The notes: generated by a model not told the origin, from the sequence alone. A DNA stretch of 64,000 nt from Spisula solida (GCA_947247005.1 OX365949.1:3048001-3112000); one strand, 5' to 3'; shown: positions 48,262 through 60,701, counted from the first letter of the stretch. Program-made: numbers and translations.

Positions 48262-48380
48262 ATGTCGGTCCTCCACTCCAACTCGGCTTACACTAACCTA
48301 AGGTAGCCTCTAGTGTAGCTGGAGTGACGGTCGAGTTAGTGTAGGTCGAGTGGAGATTTGGTATTCACATGGGTAACTCG
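48262..48380. repeat. Inverted-repeat segment (possible MITE)
   Basis: TCCACTCCAACTCGGCTTAC then ACTAACC at the left faces GAGTTAGTGTAGGTCGAGTG then GAG at the right. ATATTCACATG and GTATTCACATG lie outside the arms. Non-coding, ends undefined. Confidence 0.45.
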
Positions 48381-51300
48381 TCCTCGACTTTCCTGAGTGT
48401 GTGACCGTTATAATAAATGGTAGGATATTACACTGTACACACAATCTGTGCTTTATTATTGAATTGGTCGGTATGATTATTGCAAAGATTATAGTGGATC
48501 CGTTAACATAAAACTTCGATGTAATTAACATTGAATGAACGTACAAATGTATATAATGATTTACATTGATATATTCCAACAAAACAATTATGCAAGGCAA
48601 TGCCTACGCATTTTAAATAAATAAAGGATGCGCATATCGAAGAAGACGAATCGTACCGTATGCCTTATGTTTTCGCCGTGGACTCAATATTAAATATCAT
48701 ATCACGTCAATATGAATTCCACCGACCGTCAAGCAGGTAATGTCATGTTAATAATTTAGAAGTCAGAGGAAAAAACCACAACAATCGTGCGCGCATGTAA
48801 TCGTTACTGGAGATTCCCCGGTCGCTTCGCGACCTAGGGGAATTCCCCTATTAATCCTTACTTAAAGACATGATTATATTTCCTTATACTTGATCTAACC
48901 AATAACATAATGTTACCTAAACGTGTACACCGTATCACAACATTGTTAATTAACTCCTTTGAGTTTTAATTGATGTCATATTACACACCTTAGAACAAAT
49001 TCTATACAAATGATACTAGGTTGACCGACCAGCAACCGTTGCTGTGGTCAGTTCTTATCAGTAAATCTATTTTAAGCACATTCTCTATTTCTGAATCCCT
49101 CCTATGGTAGTCTGGCTACCCGACTAAATATGTAGACTGAAGAGTTGTCTCCTTTAATTAAACATAGGGTATGTATAGACAGACTACTCCTATGGTAGCG
49201 GAAAGGATATACATCAATAAGTACACGTGTTTACTTATACCACGCATGTTAATTAAATTATACGTACTCTTAAAACATTATACTGACCGTGACGTGTAAT
49301 TGTTATTAATACCACATGTAATCATAAATGTATGAGTTGTCTACACATATAATTAATCACAACCAAACAATGGTTCGTGTATCGATCGATTGATATCTAC
49401 ATGTACGTGTTCATGCAGACTCATGTCAATGCTCGATCTTCAGGTAGTACGCTCCAGTCTTGCTATACTGTATTGGATATTAGGACAAAATGTATGTACG
49501 ACGTATTTCCCCCTCTTTCCTTAATAACTCAGTCGGTTGTTAAGATAATATATATTGTCAAACCACTTCTCTATCATAAAATCTGACAAAGTTATTTATG
49601 TAACCATATATTAATGACCACCCTGTATGAGGTATTTAGAGACTAATTTTAACATGGTATGTTTATCAGCACTGGTATAAATCATAATTTCGACTTTACT
49701 TATACATGATTCTATACACACTGTAAAATTATTATATAGGACTGGAGTATTTCCAATACACCGTATCCATATGCAAAATGCCCCCCGGCAATCTATTGGA
49801 TGAATGAAAAATAAAAACCTGCCCTTCACCAATAGATAGCTGGTGGTACTAATCCCTTTGTATACAACGTGATATCTCCTATCATTATTCATGTAGATCT
49901 ACGTACACAATTATAAATCCGTTTTATAAGGGTTAATTAAGGGGGCACTTGACCTTTGACACATAATGACGACTTGACATCAATACTAGAAAACAGATGG
50001 CACTAAGCCAGTGGGTGTACATGTATATAACTATACATTGTATATTATATAACATTACGTAACCTGGTTACTAGAACATCTGATAATTCTGCCCAATATA
50101 CTTGAATGAAAGAATATTTTGATCAGACGATTAATGTATTGTATGCATACACAATATTAGAATCAATACTGGTAACAACAATACCTTACGAGATTGATTA
50201 AGTCAAATTCATATACGATTTGGTCTATAAATAGAACCTGTTTTGTATTATATATTGTTGGTGAAAATCTAAAGTTTCCCCACGTTAACATCATATGTTT
50301 TAAAATGATTATAAAATAAAACAAAGCCTACCTGTAATTGTATCAGTAAATCACGTTATAACACGAGTCCTTCCATCTCGTCTGCTTTGTGCTGACCTAA
50401 TGTATGTAAACAAATCGATCTGAGAACATTCATAAACCGAGTCGTTACGGTTCGTCAACTATACGTGTAAATATGCGTTAAGGGATATAATCGCAACAAA
50501 TAGATAAACACGTAGAAACCCCAGTTGTCTTTCTTGGACCGGTATAAAACTGTTTTAGTTTGTATCATAAATCTTACATGCAAAAATTGTGCATTGACTC
50601 TACATATAATAAAGATTTATGAACAGTAACGAACATCACCAGTTTAACATGCTTTCAATGTGTGTAAATCTTCAACATGTGTATTCATTACACCCGAAAC
50701 AGTTCAAAATTACAACCATGCTGCAAGTTACAGACCATAAGTTCAACTTTGAAAACGTTAGATTTTGGCCTTGTATATAAATACATTATTAATAAAAGAG
50801 GAGTATGTGGGAAAGAAATGTAACCCTACAATACCTGCAAGTACATAGTTTAGACTCGATAAGCTCTTACTTTGTCTAATTTGTCTAAAATGTCCGCATT
50901 TCATGTCTGTTTTGCATTGTTTACGATTGAATCATAACTTTCAACGTACGTTACGTGCATATGCATTGATGCAAGACAACACCAAGTAGCTACGAGCATG
51001 CAGGACAAACGTTGGCATTCCGTAAGAGTATTCTTGTCTTCAGAATTCAAGAATAACCATACAAAATACGCAAACATGTTACACTCACCAGCGTATTATT
51101 GTTGATATTCACCATTTTTTAGCCGGGTCATTTTCGCTACGTTAGCCGAACCCGCGTCGTTAAACCGGAACCATTGCGTTTTGCCGATACAGTGTGAAGT
51201 TGTTCTGTATATGCCCAAGTTAGACTCTAATTATTGTTGTTTGACGTCTTCTGAGACGCTATATATAGAGGTGTTGGTGTATTTAGCCTAAGTGTTACCA

Positions 51301-52970
51301 ACGGTGGACAACGCGATCTTTATACAATGTTCCGTAGGCGAACTATCCCCAGTTTAGTTGAACGTTTATCGAACGTTTGCTATCGGATTGCCAACGCAAC
51401 GGACACAATCGGCAACGTAAGGGACAAGCGTAAGATACTATCACTCGCTACCTAACAAAGTCAAACGCCGTATACTTTAAAGTAAACGTTTACCAACGCT
51501 GGTACAAGTGTTCATAGTGAACAGTCCATCTCTTATACAAACTGGCCGGACCTACGATTCCAATTATTCCACACTTAGACTGAGAGCGTTGGACTGAGTA
51601 CTATTAAAGTACTTACGAAAATCTTAGGCTTACTTTCAAAAATCCCTTATCACAATGCTTCTACAACTAGAACTTGATAGGGGACGATTACCATGGTTAC
51701 GGTTTGTAGGAGTTCATTAACTGAAACACTTTAAATATTGAACATCTCTATACCACAATTTGAATTTGTTAAAAATATTCACAATTTAAATATGAACGTA
51801 ACTGTTAGATTTTTGTAAGTGCTTTGATACAACTGTACCCACACGTCTCTTTGGTTCGTAGATGAGAAAGTAAGTATATATAATTACGCATAGGCAGTCA
51901 GCACGTACCCAAATACTATCCCGGCCAAATCGGATTTTACCACTGTTTACTATGTTATGACAAGGTGAATCACGAAGAATGGAGTGCCTGTCACATAACT
52001 TGTCGTATTCTTTTATTTATTCACTCAAATGCTATCTTACAGGTATCATCATGTAGCCAAGATATTTTACTTTCCATATATATAAACAGTTTAGTCCTTA
52101 AATACCCACCCTTAACACAATATAAGTCAAATCGCGAATTTTTTTTGGTCATCAATTAAGAAGTTCAGTATATACACCGGACACAAACGGAAATGGCCGA
52201 GCTTACACGATTGAACAACTATGAATGACGTGACACACACTCTAGCCAATTAAACGATCGCTTCGAAATCTGTTGAGGTCGAAAGGTTATCGGAATACTA
52301 AATAAAATTGGAAATTGACGGTGGCGAAGTTCGTTCATTTTTTTTAATTATCGATCTAGTGAAATATTGCGATGTTTAATTGGCATGTGAGGTAAATTAT
52401 TTAGTTACACTAACTGAAAGGATGACTAGCTAGGCCCGTTTGTGAAGCATACATTCTGTTTCAAGGCAAAATTCACGTTTACAAGCGTGAAAATCTGGGT
52501 TTTGCTGAACGTCTTAGTTAGCGACCTAATTAAGGAATTGTATTCTTGATTCTGACGTTCGGTGTGTAAACGGGTGTGTATCTAAGGACTAAAGTGTTGA
52601 TATATCCTGAAAGTAAAATATAGTAGCTACACGTTGATACCCGTAATATACCATTTCAATGAATAATAAACCTACACGGCTACAAATGTGACAGGCACTT
52701 TTATAATCGGAAATATTGAAAGTAACCTTTCTTATATAGGTAAACAATGAGAAGGTTGATATGACTTGTGAAGTAGTAGGGTACGTGCAGGCTGCCTATG
52801 TAATTACGTATATACAAAAATGAGCCGTTATAATGAAGAATAGCCTTTTCTTCCCTTTTTGTTTTGTTAATAATGTAAAAATCGAAAAGTACAGTGTACT
52901 ATATATAAACCTTTAGCTTAGATAATTCACCAGATGCGAAATGAAACATCTCTTATCAATCCAATAGAGC
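48381..52970. other. Long stretch without recognised genes
   Basis: 4.6 kb of AT-rich DNA with no convincing coding exon. It contains a tight hairpin at 48813-48843 and a TATA-plus-donor combination on the minus strand at 51087-51270 (listed separately). Other frames (for example 49377-49586 and 51965-52159) lack domains and splice continuity. Confidence 0.4.
51089..51270 (-). promoter_or_regulatory. Candidate promoter and 5' exon, minus strand
   Basis: In minus sense, the TATA-like CTATATATAG (51260-51269) is followed after about 170 nt by a strong donor, CGCTG|GTGAGTG (exon end 51089). The intervening sequence has several short upstream ATG frames, as in a non-coding leader. It could be the missing 5' exon of the BPI-like gene, whose first visible exon starts at 41770 right after an acceptor, or of another gene. 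The TATA string is self-complementary, so strand is not proven. Confidence 0.2.
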
Positions 52971-52973
52971 AGC

Positions 52974-53528
52974 TATTGTCAGTGTGAGTACTATTGAACC
53001 GAAACGATGGTACGATTAAAACAATACATAACATAACATAACATATATTTTATTAACATGAAATTGCATACATACAATTTATAGTCAATCAATACAATAA
53101 TGTATGTAAAACATAAAACATGATAACAACTTCTTATCTGAGAAGATTCAGCAAACATATTCAGTCCTAAATATTATGCAATGTATATTTCTTATTAATA
53201 CATTGGTAGAAGTTTGTGTGATGCTAGTAATCCATAAAAGGTAAACATTGATGGATCATTATTGCGTATATACAATGGTAACGAAAAGCAATGCTTGTAC
53301 AATAGCAATGATCAAACATAACATCGTGGTAGTAAAAGCGCACGTGGTGTGGTTTAGCACGAGAACTCACTGCTGGTCGGAGTTGGTCTTTTCGTAGTAT
53401 AGTGGTTTATGAATGAGAGGGATTACACACTAATATTTACTCGTAAATGTTGACCACGTGGTATTTGTACCCTTATTGTCAGTGTGAGTACTATTGAACC
53501 GAAACAATGGTACGATTAAAACAATACA
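52974..53528. repeat. 55-bp direct repeats, 500 bp apart
   Basis: TATTGTCAGTGTGAGTACTA ... GGTACGATTAAAACAATACA occurs at 52974-53028 and 53474-53528 with one mismatch (GAAACGATGG versus GAAACAATGG). The segment between them includes an AACAT run and a box-A-like GTAGTATAGTGGTTTATGA near 53396. Confidence 0.75.
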
Positions 53529-54394
53529 CTCAAACGATTTAAAGACGCACCACTTGTTAAATGTCAATTTCATTGTTGAAAACATTGTTCTATGGTTCTT
53601 TGACTTCAGCTAAATAATCTTCAGTCGATGGGCAATGTGTTATGTAATCTTCATGTCACCTAACGAGTTTGAAATAAGTTATGCAGATTAACAGGGTGAC
53701 CAATGTACATGAAAGTCACAATATCTAAACGGGAGAAAATCCTTGTACTAAACTATTTACCTCTTCATTGGCAATGATGAAAGTAATAATGCAATAGTAT
53801 ATTTTCAACTTATCCGTTGACAACCTGCATTCGATAAATATTGTGTGCAGACATGCGGAATCGATTAAAGTGATTCAACATGTGTTCATGTTGATCCCTG
53901 GCTCAAGGTCATACCGTTGGTCTGGGCTGATCGTAGTCGGTCTTTGACTGTACCATCCACAAAGAATCGCTGTTCTAAGCACACAATCGTCGTTTGGTGG
54001 CAGCTGAACCAACCTGCTACGACTATATGGCTCATTTGGGCTCGCAGCGAAACCGAAAGCATCCGAACAAATATTTCGAGCTAACCGCATCATAACATGA
54101 TCATGAGAAAATATTGTTTATGTTGTTTTTTTCAGTGTGTACATATACAGCGTACCATTTAAAGCGAATATCGATTTGAAATGGTAACGCGAATGCAGTG
54201 CACGTGCAAAACATGAAAAAAAAACAGAAAAATTGGCCTGGCGGTGTATTCCAAATTATAACTTTCTATTTTCTTTGCCTAAGTTAAAGATTATAAGCTG
54301 GAGAGATACTCTATACTAAGAATTTCAGGAGAAGATTAATTTTGACTAAATTCGGTTATGTTTTATACTGGTGCCTTTTTAAATCGTTTGAGTG
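53527..54394. mobile_element. TIR element, ~868 bp, CACTCAAACGATTTAAA termini, TA flanks
   Basis: The left end CACTCAAACGATTTAAAGAC then GCACCA and the right end (reverse complement) CACTCAAACGATTTAAAAAG then GCACCA match at about 26 of 29 positions including the flanking TA. TA lies on both sides, as for Tc1/mariner-like insertions. The only sizeable frame inside is 53875-54093 (minus, 72 codons), which I do not recognise; no DDE motif is visible, so it is probably non-autonomous. Confidence 0.7.
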
Positions 54395-54665
54395 TAGTTA
54401 GATTTGCTGTCATTAAAGACTAATCCAAACTTTAATTTTTCAACAGTAAGTATTATAATAAACAAAAACCATTGCCACAAATTTATTTTATATTTGCTAC
54501 TAATCAAAATCTAGGAAAATGTTTTATGTCACCCATTCAGAATACTAGTAGACCAATACTTACCGAACAGACAATACAAGTAATTTTCTGTTGACCTATA
54601 TGCACTTATGATAAGGACGAACAACACATTGACTTGGCATTGACAAATTGTTATTTAAAGACAAA

Positions 54666-56190
54666 ATGACTACAGCTAAAGAACTCTATAAATGTTTGTT
54701 TATTCTTGTTGTGTCATCAACAGCCATTGCTGACAAGAAGAGAATAGTAATGCATAGCCAGGATGACATGTTAACGGCTATTGCTACTCTTCAGGCGCAC
54801 GTAGAAGCACTGGAAACCAAAGTGAACACGTTGGAAGTAAGGTTTTGCCATCGTCTCCTTATAGTGATAGTGATATCGCTGGCTTAGAATGAGGTTGTAT
54901 GTGCTACTTACTCCTTATAAGACCTACACATATTTGAACTCTTCTTTATGAGCATATTGTCATGAAAATCAGAACTGGTCATGTTGACCAAACCGATGTT
55001 TAAAAAAGCTTGTTTTTTCATAAGTAAAGAGTAGTTTTCAGACAGTTTTTCTTGTTTTCTCAAAATATCGGTTTTGTACTTACGACTTTCTCATTCTAAG
55101 CCAGCAATATGTAACGAACGTCCAGTAATGGCATACATAATACTGATTAGCGTTCGTTACATAGCCTACCCCTATGATTACATTATATGACTCTTAACCA
55201 AACTAAGCCACGGAATGAGTAACTTTATATTCAAACACTTGTGGCAATTGTTTATCCTTCAAAGCGGCAGTTATGTCCATGAAGCATGTTTCGTTGAGAT
55301 ATAAAATAAACGTGGTAGAATATCGTTGTTAGGATTACACGTATTCATTTCAAATTAAGAACATTCATTTATGTGGATATACACTAGTCACGTCATCATA
55401 TATACTGGCTATAATGTTCTGAATGTATTTGCTAGAAAACCTGTACGAACGCACTGTGACTTGTGTAGATTGCTACGTATCTTTAAATAAATCATGTATT
55501 GTTTCTAGACAATTCGCACGCCTTCACATTATATGTATCACTTTTCTTTGTCATAGTAACATCATCCAACCATCGCACACGATACGATTATGTTTCTTTA
55601 TTGTTTTTCAGGCTACGAAACAGTTGAATGGTGGATCAGATGTATACGTACGCTGGGGTAGAACGACATGTCCAACCAATGGTACAGAATTCGTCTATAA
55701 AGGTTACATGGCTGGGGATCATTGGACAGACGTTGGTGGAGGGTCCAACAATCTATGCTTACCTGAGGATCCTACATGGAACAAGTACGTGGATGGATAT
55801 AATAATGGAGCAACTATATACGGTACTGAGATCGAAGTTGATTCATCCGTATCTACCGCCTTGTTTGGTAAACAAGCCGACAACCAAGATATACCATGCG
55901 CAGTCTGTCATACAAGGGCTTCTACTGTGATGCTTCCTGCACGTGCTAGCTGTTACCCAGGCTGGACAATGGAGTACAGTGGATATTTGATATCAGCACT
56001 ACCTACATGGAAAGGAAAATCGGACTACGTCTGTCTAGACTCCGATTTTGAGTTTGTTCCACATGGCGCAGGTAATGACAACGCACATGTTGTACGCCCT
56101 GTTGAGGTCAGGTGTGGGCAACTAGGCGGCCTTCCATGTCCACCATATGTTGACGGAAGAGAGCTGGCTTGTGTCGTTTGCTCCAAATAA
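54666..56190 (+). CDS. Short-chain collagen C4-like secreted protein (two exons)
   Basis: Exons 54666-54836 (donor GAA|GTAAGG) and 55612-56190 (acceptor GTTTTTCAG), both phase 0, give 249 residues. I chose the Met at 54666 because it directly precedes a signal peptide (LYKCLFILVVSSTAIA); an in-frame Met six codons earlier is possible. After the signal comes a heptad-like stretch (residues about 37-57, LTAIATLQAHVEALETKVN) likely to form a trimeric coiled coil. A ~190-residue cysteine-rich domain follows, with GGSDVYVRWGRTTCP, GGGSNNLCLPEDPTW, IPCAVC, CYPGWTMEYSGYL and a terminal CVVC. This is the conserved domain annotated short-chain collagen C4-like in bivalves and other invertebrates; no Gly-X-Y repeats are present here. 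Function is unknown; secretion and oligomerisation are inferred. The intron contains two inverted-repeat elements. An extra small exon in the 775-bp intron is not excluded. Confidence 0.85.
54873..55110. mobile_element. MITE, 238 bp, in C4-like intron
   Basis: The ends ATATCGCTGGCTTAGAATGA then G and CTCATTCTAAGCCAGCAATA then T are inverted copies, 20 of 21 bases. It lies 36 bp after the exon 1 donor. No coding capacity. Confidence 0.75.
55111..55160. repeat. 50-bp hairpin, GTAACGAACG arms
   Basis: GTAACGAACG ... CGTTCGTTAC, perfect 10-bp arms around a 30-nt loop, abutting the MITE at 54873-55110. It may be a separate small element or the scar of one. Confidence 0.5.
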
Positions 56191-56229
56191 AATTATTTGT
56201 TCGATTTGATTTTAAAAAACAATTAAGTC

Positions 56230-56235
56230 AATAAA
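56230..56235 (+). terminator. Poly(A) signal of C4-like gene
   Basis: AATAAA 40 nt after the stop codon of the C4-like gene, a normal spacing for a short 3' UTR. Confidence 0.6.
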
Positions 56236-56239
56236 ATGA

Positions 56240-58165
56240 CAGTATTAGTCAAACATTGTCTATTTTGCTGGGTCAATATTTTGCATTCTCGCTCACCAGT
56301 TTAATATTCTTCGCTTGATCTGGAAACTTGACTAACCACCGATCATTGTAGAAGTCGAATAAATGTCTGCGACCAGATAATTTACCGACCAGTATTACCG
56401 ACTTTAATATGAATAAATCCATGGTAGAGGGAAAAACTGACTAAGGAATTTGTTTGCTCCACAGAGACGACTACATATCTAGCCTCTGACTGCCAGACAG
56501 CACCACGTAGGACAAATATTTAGAAAAGAGTGTCTGTAGATGGGTTGAACAGATATGCCCTATAAATATTTATTATAGTTTTACGCTCGTCTTTGATTTG
56601 CTATTTACATTCAATCAATTCAACATAATTATTCACAAGTCCTGCGACGACGTCGCGTTAACGTGTGATGACGTCGCGTTATAAGATGTGACGTCATTTC
56701 CGACGTCGTCATATTGTTTTTTACGTGGATTAACCCCCCAAGTGCCACGGGCCTATTTTGGGCCTATTTTGTTATACTACGTTGAGTGCCACGGGCCTAT
56801 TTTGGGCCTATTTTGTATGCCCATAAGGAACCTGGAAATATAACATCTTAACATCGTACGAAAGGGCTAAGATGTAAACAAGTAGGGGTCAAAACATTAT
56901 GACGTCATTTCCGGTTGAATTTGGACATGACGTCATGCGTTGGAAAACGTTATTATTGGCGCCATTTCGCGGATCGCGCATCAAAAGTGACCCCCGAAAA
57001 AGTGATTAATTTTGCAGTTAACAGACGGTTGTACAAACATAAACTTTTTACAATAGTTGAAAAATGACAACTCTTCTGTCTGAATGCAAAAATAATTAAA
57101 TATTCGTGTTTGATACTCAGTAATTATGCTACGAGTTATGCGTGATTTTCACTCCATTTTGACACGGGATATCGTTAATTAGACATAAACTATGGAAAGA
57201 ATCATGATATATACAGTTTAATTTTCTACAACTGAAATTCTAGTACAATTACATTGAATAATTAGCAAATGAATGTATATTTTGTAATACTTGTATACAC
57301 ACAAGACGTGTTCAACGCAACGTTGTATGACGTCAAACTATTTAATGGAGAAAACTCGACATCATTAAAGATACATAGAGCTCGATATTGTAGAAAATAA
57401 TGTCGTAAATATCCTGCTATCGTACATGTTCTGTATAACATTACACCCTTTTATCACGAATTTGAGCCGCGGACAAAATAACACACATGAAGGCCCAACC
57501 ATGGCGTTTCCGGGGATCAATAGTACAATAGAGCATATTTATGAATAAAGTCATATCTGTCCTCCCATACTGCGTCATAGTTTCTTCCAAAACTGAAACT
57601 TTAGGCACCGGGTTGGAAGTTCATTGTGGTACATGTTATTCAATGATTATAAATAAAACAAAATATATTGTGAAACATCCGTATAGATCTACGTCTTTGT
57701 AACGAGACCCGAACATAATAAAACAATTATTATCACACTGAATACCAGGTTTTTAAACGCACGTTAAATCTATTAACTAGATAATGGCTGTCCCAAATAC
57801 TAGTAAGTAACCAACCACTGAACAGTGTATGTAGGAGTTAATTAGTTGCATATTTGTATTATGAAAGACAGCATAATTATAGATGAGGTACTTCCTCGGA
57901 ATAAATTTGTGATCAATTTACGCACAAAATAATAGATCTTCATTGTATGTCCAAAGTGCGTTTTGTGTCACTGGTTTGTGTGATGCCCAATCGAAGTATT
58001 TCAATTCAAATACTAAGTTTGTACTCGACCTTAGACTTGTGCTCAACAATTACCATACATTATTCAGTCTTAACCCAGCGACAGATCCAAAGCACATTCA
58101 CCTGTGTCTGTTAGCAATTGGAAAAGCTAGACTTACTGGTTATAAAGCCTTATAGTATATTTTTT
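56240..58165. other. Intergenic; short GACGTC cluster and an 80-bp tandem duplication
   Basis: No genes recognised. At 56640-56710 there are repeated GACGTC/TGACGTCA-type sites (CRE-like strings). At about 56746-56818 the string AGTGCCACGGGCCTATTTTG then GGCCTATTTTG occurs twice in tandem. The rest is AT-rich without clear structure. Confidence 0.45.
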
Positions 58166-58169
58166 TCGC

Positions 58170-58640
58170 TACCACGATTTTTTGGGGGGTCATGAGAAAT
58201 TCATATGATCCCTATACCCCGTCCCTGAGACACTATTGACTTGCAGCACTGATAAAAACTCGATACATCCGGATGCTACACACCTGCCCCAATGTGAAAG
58301 TAGAACAAAATGTCAACATTTCGACTAAAGGTCACCGGAAATGACGTTGTGACGGTGACCCTTGCGCGAAATACTTCTTTTTTGTTAGCTTGGAAGGCCT
58401 ACTTTTGGGCCCCTTAAGGGGACTGATCCTGAACCCTTTGTCTAGCCTTATATTCCTTCTATAGAAAAATAAAAACTTTTTGGCGCTAAATCTTAATGCA
58501 ATCCCACAGGGAATCGTAACGCAATGGCGGGTAGGACCAGTAATTTCAGTTTTGGAAAATCTACGTTCAAAGCCCTCTTTAAAGGGGTCCAGCGGGCCCC
58601 AAAACCTGTGCACGACCTTGGGCCCGTAATATCCTTTATA
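58170..58640. repeat. ~470-bp dispersed repeat, copy 2
   Basis: Aligns end to end, same orientation, with 42688-43158 (shared CGCTACCACGATTTTTTGGG, GATACATCCGGATGCTACAC, CTCTTTAAAGGGGTCCAGCG, GGGCCCGTA then TATCCTTTA). Unique sequence resumes on both sides. Its minus strand has a 109-codon frame related to that in the other copy. Confidence 0.75.
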
Positions 58641-60431
58641 GGCCATTGTATCTAGATACAACTATGGGGTAAGGTAGACAAAATTGCAAAAGTTTTGTTA
58701 CTGTATGTATTAATACGTGTTAAAACCCGCAATCATGGAAATGGGGGGAAAGTGACCAAATCAAGATGGGCGCCAATATGGCCGCCGTTTCAATATATTG
58801 CTTTGTATTGGCAAAATCTAGTCAATTATTGAGCGTAAAGAGCTCAAGATAATATGTAATTTTTGTACTAGAATGTTTTACAAATTATATGTCCAACAAA
58901 TTATATAATATATTTCACTATTATAGACGTATTGTTACCAAAAGGAGGCCCGAAAGGGGTATTGTGAGAAAAATGTATCATAAAATAAAAACAGGTTTGT
59001 ATACTTATTCCAGTATTCCATATGGCTGAACAAGACACTTGCATTTCAGATGATCTAACAATGTTTTTTACATAATTTAATAATTTAAAAGAACTACTTA
59101 TCAGTCAATTGAGGTCCTACTTTGGATATACTCAATCATGAAAAAGTAGATAAAGTTAGCGTTATCACGGTTTTATCTGAAATGTAGAACAAACGATCTG
59201 TAGCTGTGATTTATATTTGTTTAATGGGCAAATTCAACAGATAGATACTTAAGTAAGAGTTCAATGTGAAATTGAGGCCAAAATAGGCGTAAAACCAAAG
59301 CTTATTCCCGTTATAAGGTACAATAGAAAATAGCCAAATCATTAATGTAATACACGATAACAATAAATAGCTATATACATGTAACTTTAATAAATAGTGA
59401 TCTGAGTAGCACGAATATACATCAAATATCCTAATTCTTGATCGAATTTATTAAAATTGAGGCCGTAATAGGGGTATCTAAAAAGGGAAAAATAAAATGA
59501 AATCCATTAGTAGAGAAGTATTGTTAAAATGTATTTTCTTAAAGTTTTAATCGAAGGAACTCGGTAACCCAAGTTCATACTGTGTTAAATATTGGCATTT
59601 GGGCTATTTCACATTTTAATAGTTAATATGTACACGAGGCCCCGCTTGAGGTACTTAAACAACACATGAAGTACATTGGTAGGCAAATGTAGTAAATACA
59701 TGATTTAAAGTATATTTAAATAAAACTATTGTATGTGTTTCAATATTAACCACGACTAAAGTTTGTATTACATGTGAAGATATTTAGAGTTCAACAATGA
59801 AATCAACATACTTGCAATTGATCTAAGCATACTCAAAACACCATAATGATTATCCTTAGTTTACATTGTATTATTTAAGTAAAACATGTAAAAGAGCAAT
59901 GAAATGCATCGAGGCCGCATTCCCCTCTTTTATTCTGAAAGGGGCATGTGTTCATTTTGTATTAATGTGTATGCTATGCAATGCCCTGGTGGACGATTTT
60001 GTGTGCTGGAGGTTGGTACGGCACAATGGATAGTTGTGTCCTGTATCATAAAAGCGCAGAATGGCTCTTCTTGACAAAAAGCCTATGATACAGAGCGTAT
60101 AATGGAAGTACCCAACCTTGATAGGTACTCAATGGAGCCAGGAATACATGGTAAGGTAACTCTCACGAGTCAGAAATGGCATTTTAAGTAGGTAGTGGTA
60201 GGTTCCCCAATGAGTGCACCTGACTGCATTAGGTACTACAAGGACACATAGATGGCTATGTTGAACAGTGTAAGATATCCCCCATATTGCCAGGAATATC
60301 TGTAGTCGACAGTGTTAACTATCACATGGTCCAATACTGGGTACCAATATATCTAGGACACTGGCTAAATTATGCAGTTGCATTATCCAAATAAAGCCCG
60401 ACCGCTGTTCCAAGGAGTGACATATACCACA
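58641..60431. other. Intergenic, nothing firmly recognised
   Basis: AT-rich. A 10-bp inverted pair CTGTATCATA / TATGATACAG occurs near 60040-60095. From about 60115 the text GGTAC-CAATG-GA recurs loosely (GGTACTCAATGGAGCC, GGTTCCCCAATGAG, later GGTGCCCAATGGAGG near 60783), suggesting an old degenerate repeat interrupted by the MITE at 60432. Confidence 0.4.
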
Positions 60432-60696
60432 CAGAGCTACAGATGAGCTGCGTATTTGGGTAATTACCCAATTAATTTTCATAACAACCCAATCGATTTT
60501 GAGAGGAGAGAGTAAGAAAAAGCAAAGACAATCAGAAATACTCAAACAGAAAATGATTTTTTAGTAAAAAATAGTATATAAAGATCATTTACCCTATGAG
60601 TTTTATCAAATACCCAATTAAAATTTGTCAAAACCCAATTAAAATTGAAAGTAGGGGTAAAATACCCAATGGACAAAAACCTTATCTGTAGCTCTG
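60432..60696. mobile_element. MITE, 265 bp, with CCACA target duplication
   Basis: The termini CAGAGCTACAGATGAG and CTTATCTGTAGCTCTG are inverted copies. CCACA flanks both sides (60427-60431 and 60697-60701). Inside, ACCCAATTAA/GGTAATTACCC motifs repeat. No coding capacity. Confidence 0.8.
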
Positions 60697-60701
60697 CCAC
60701 A

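Noticed and set aside
53875..54093. 72-codon minus frame as a gene
   Set aside because: It lies wholly inside a TIR element, has no recognised domain, and no flanking exon could be joined.
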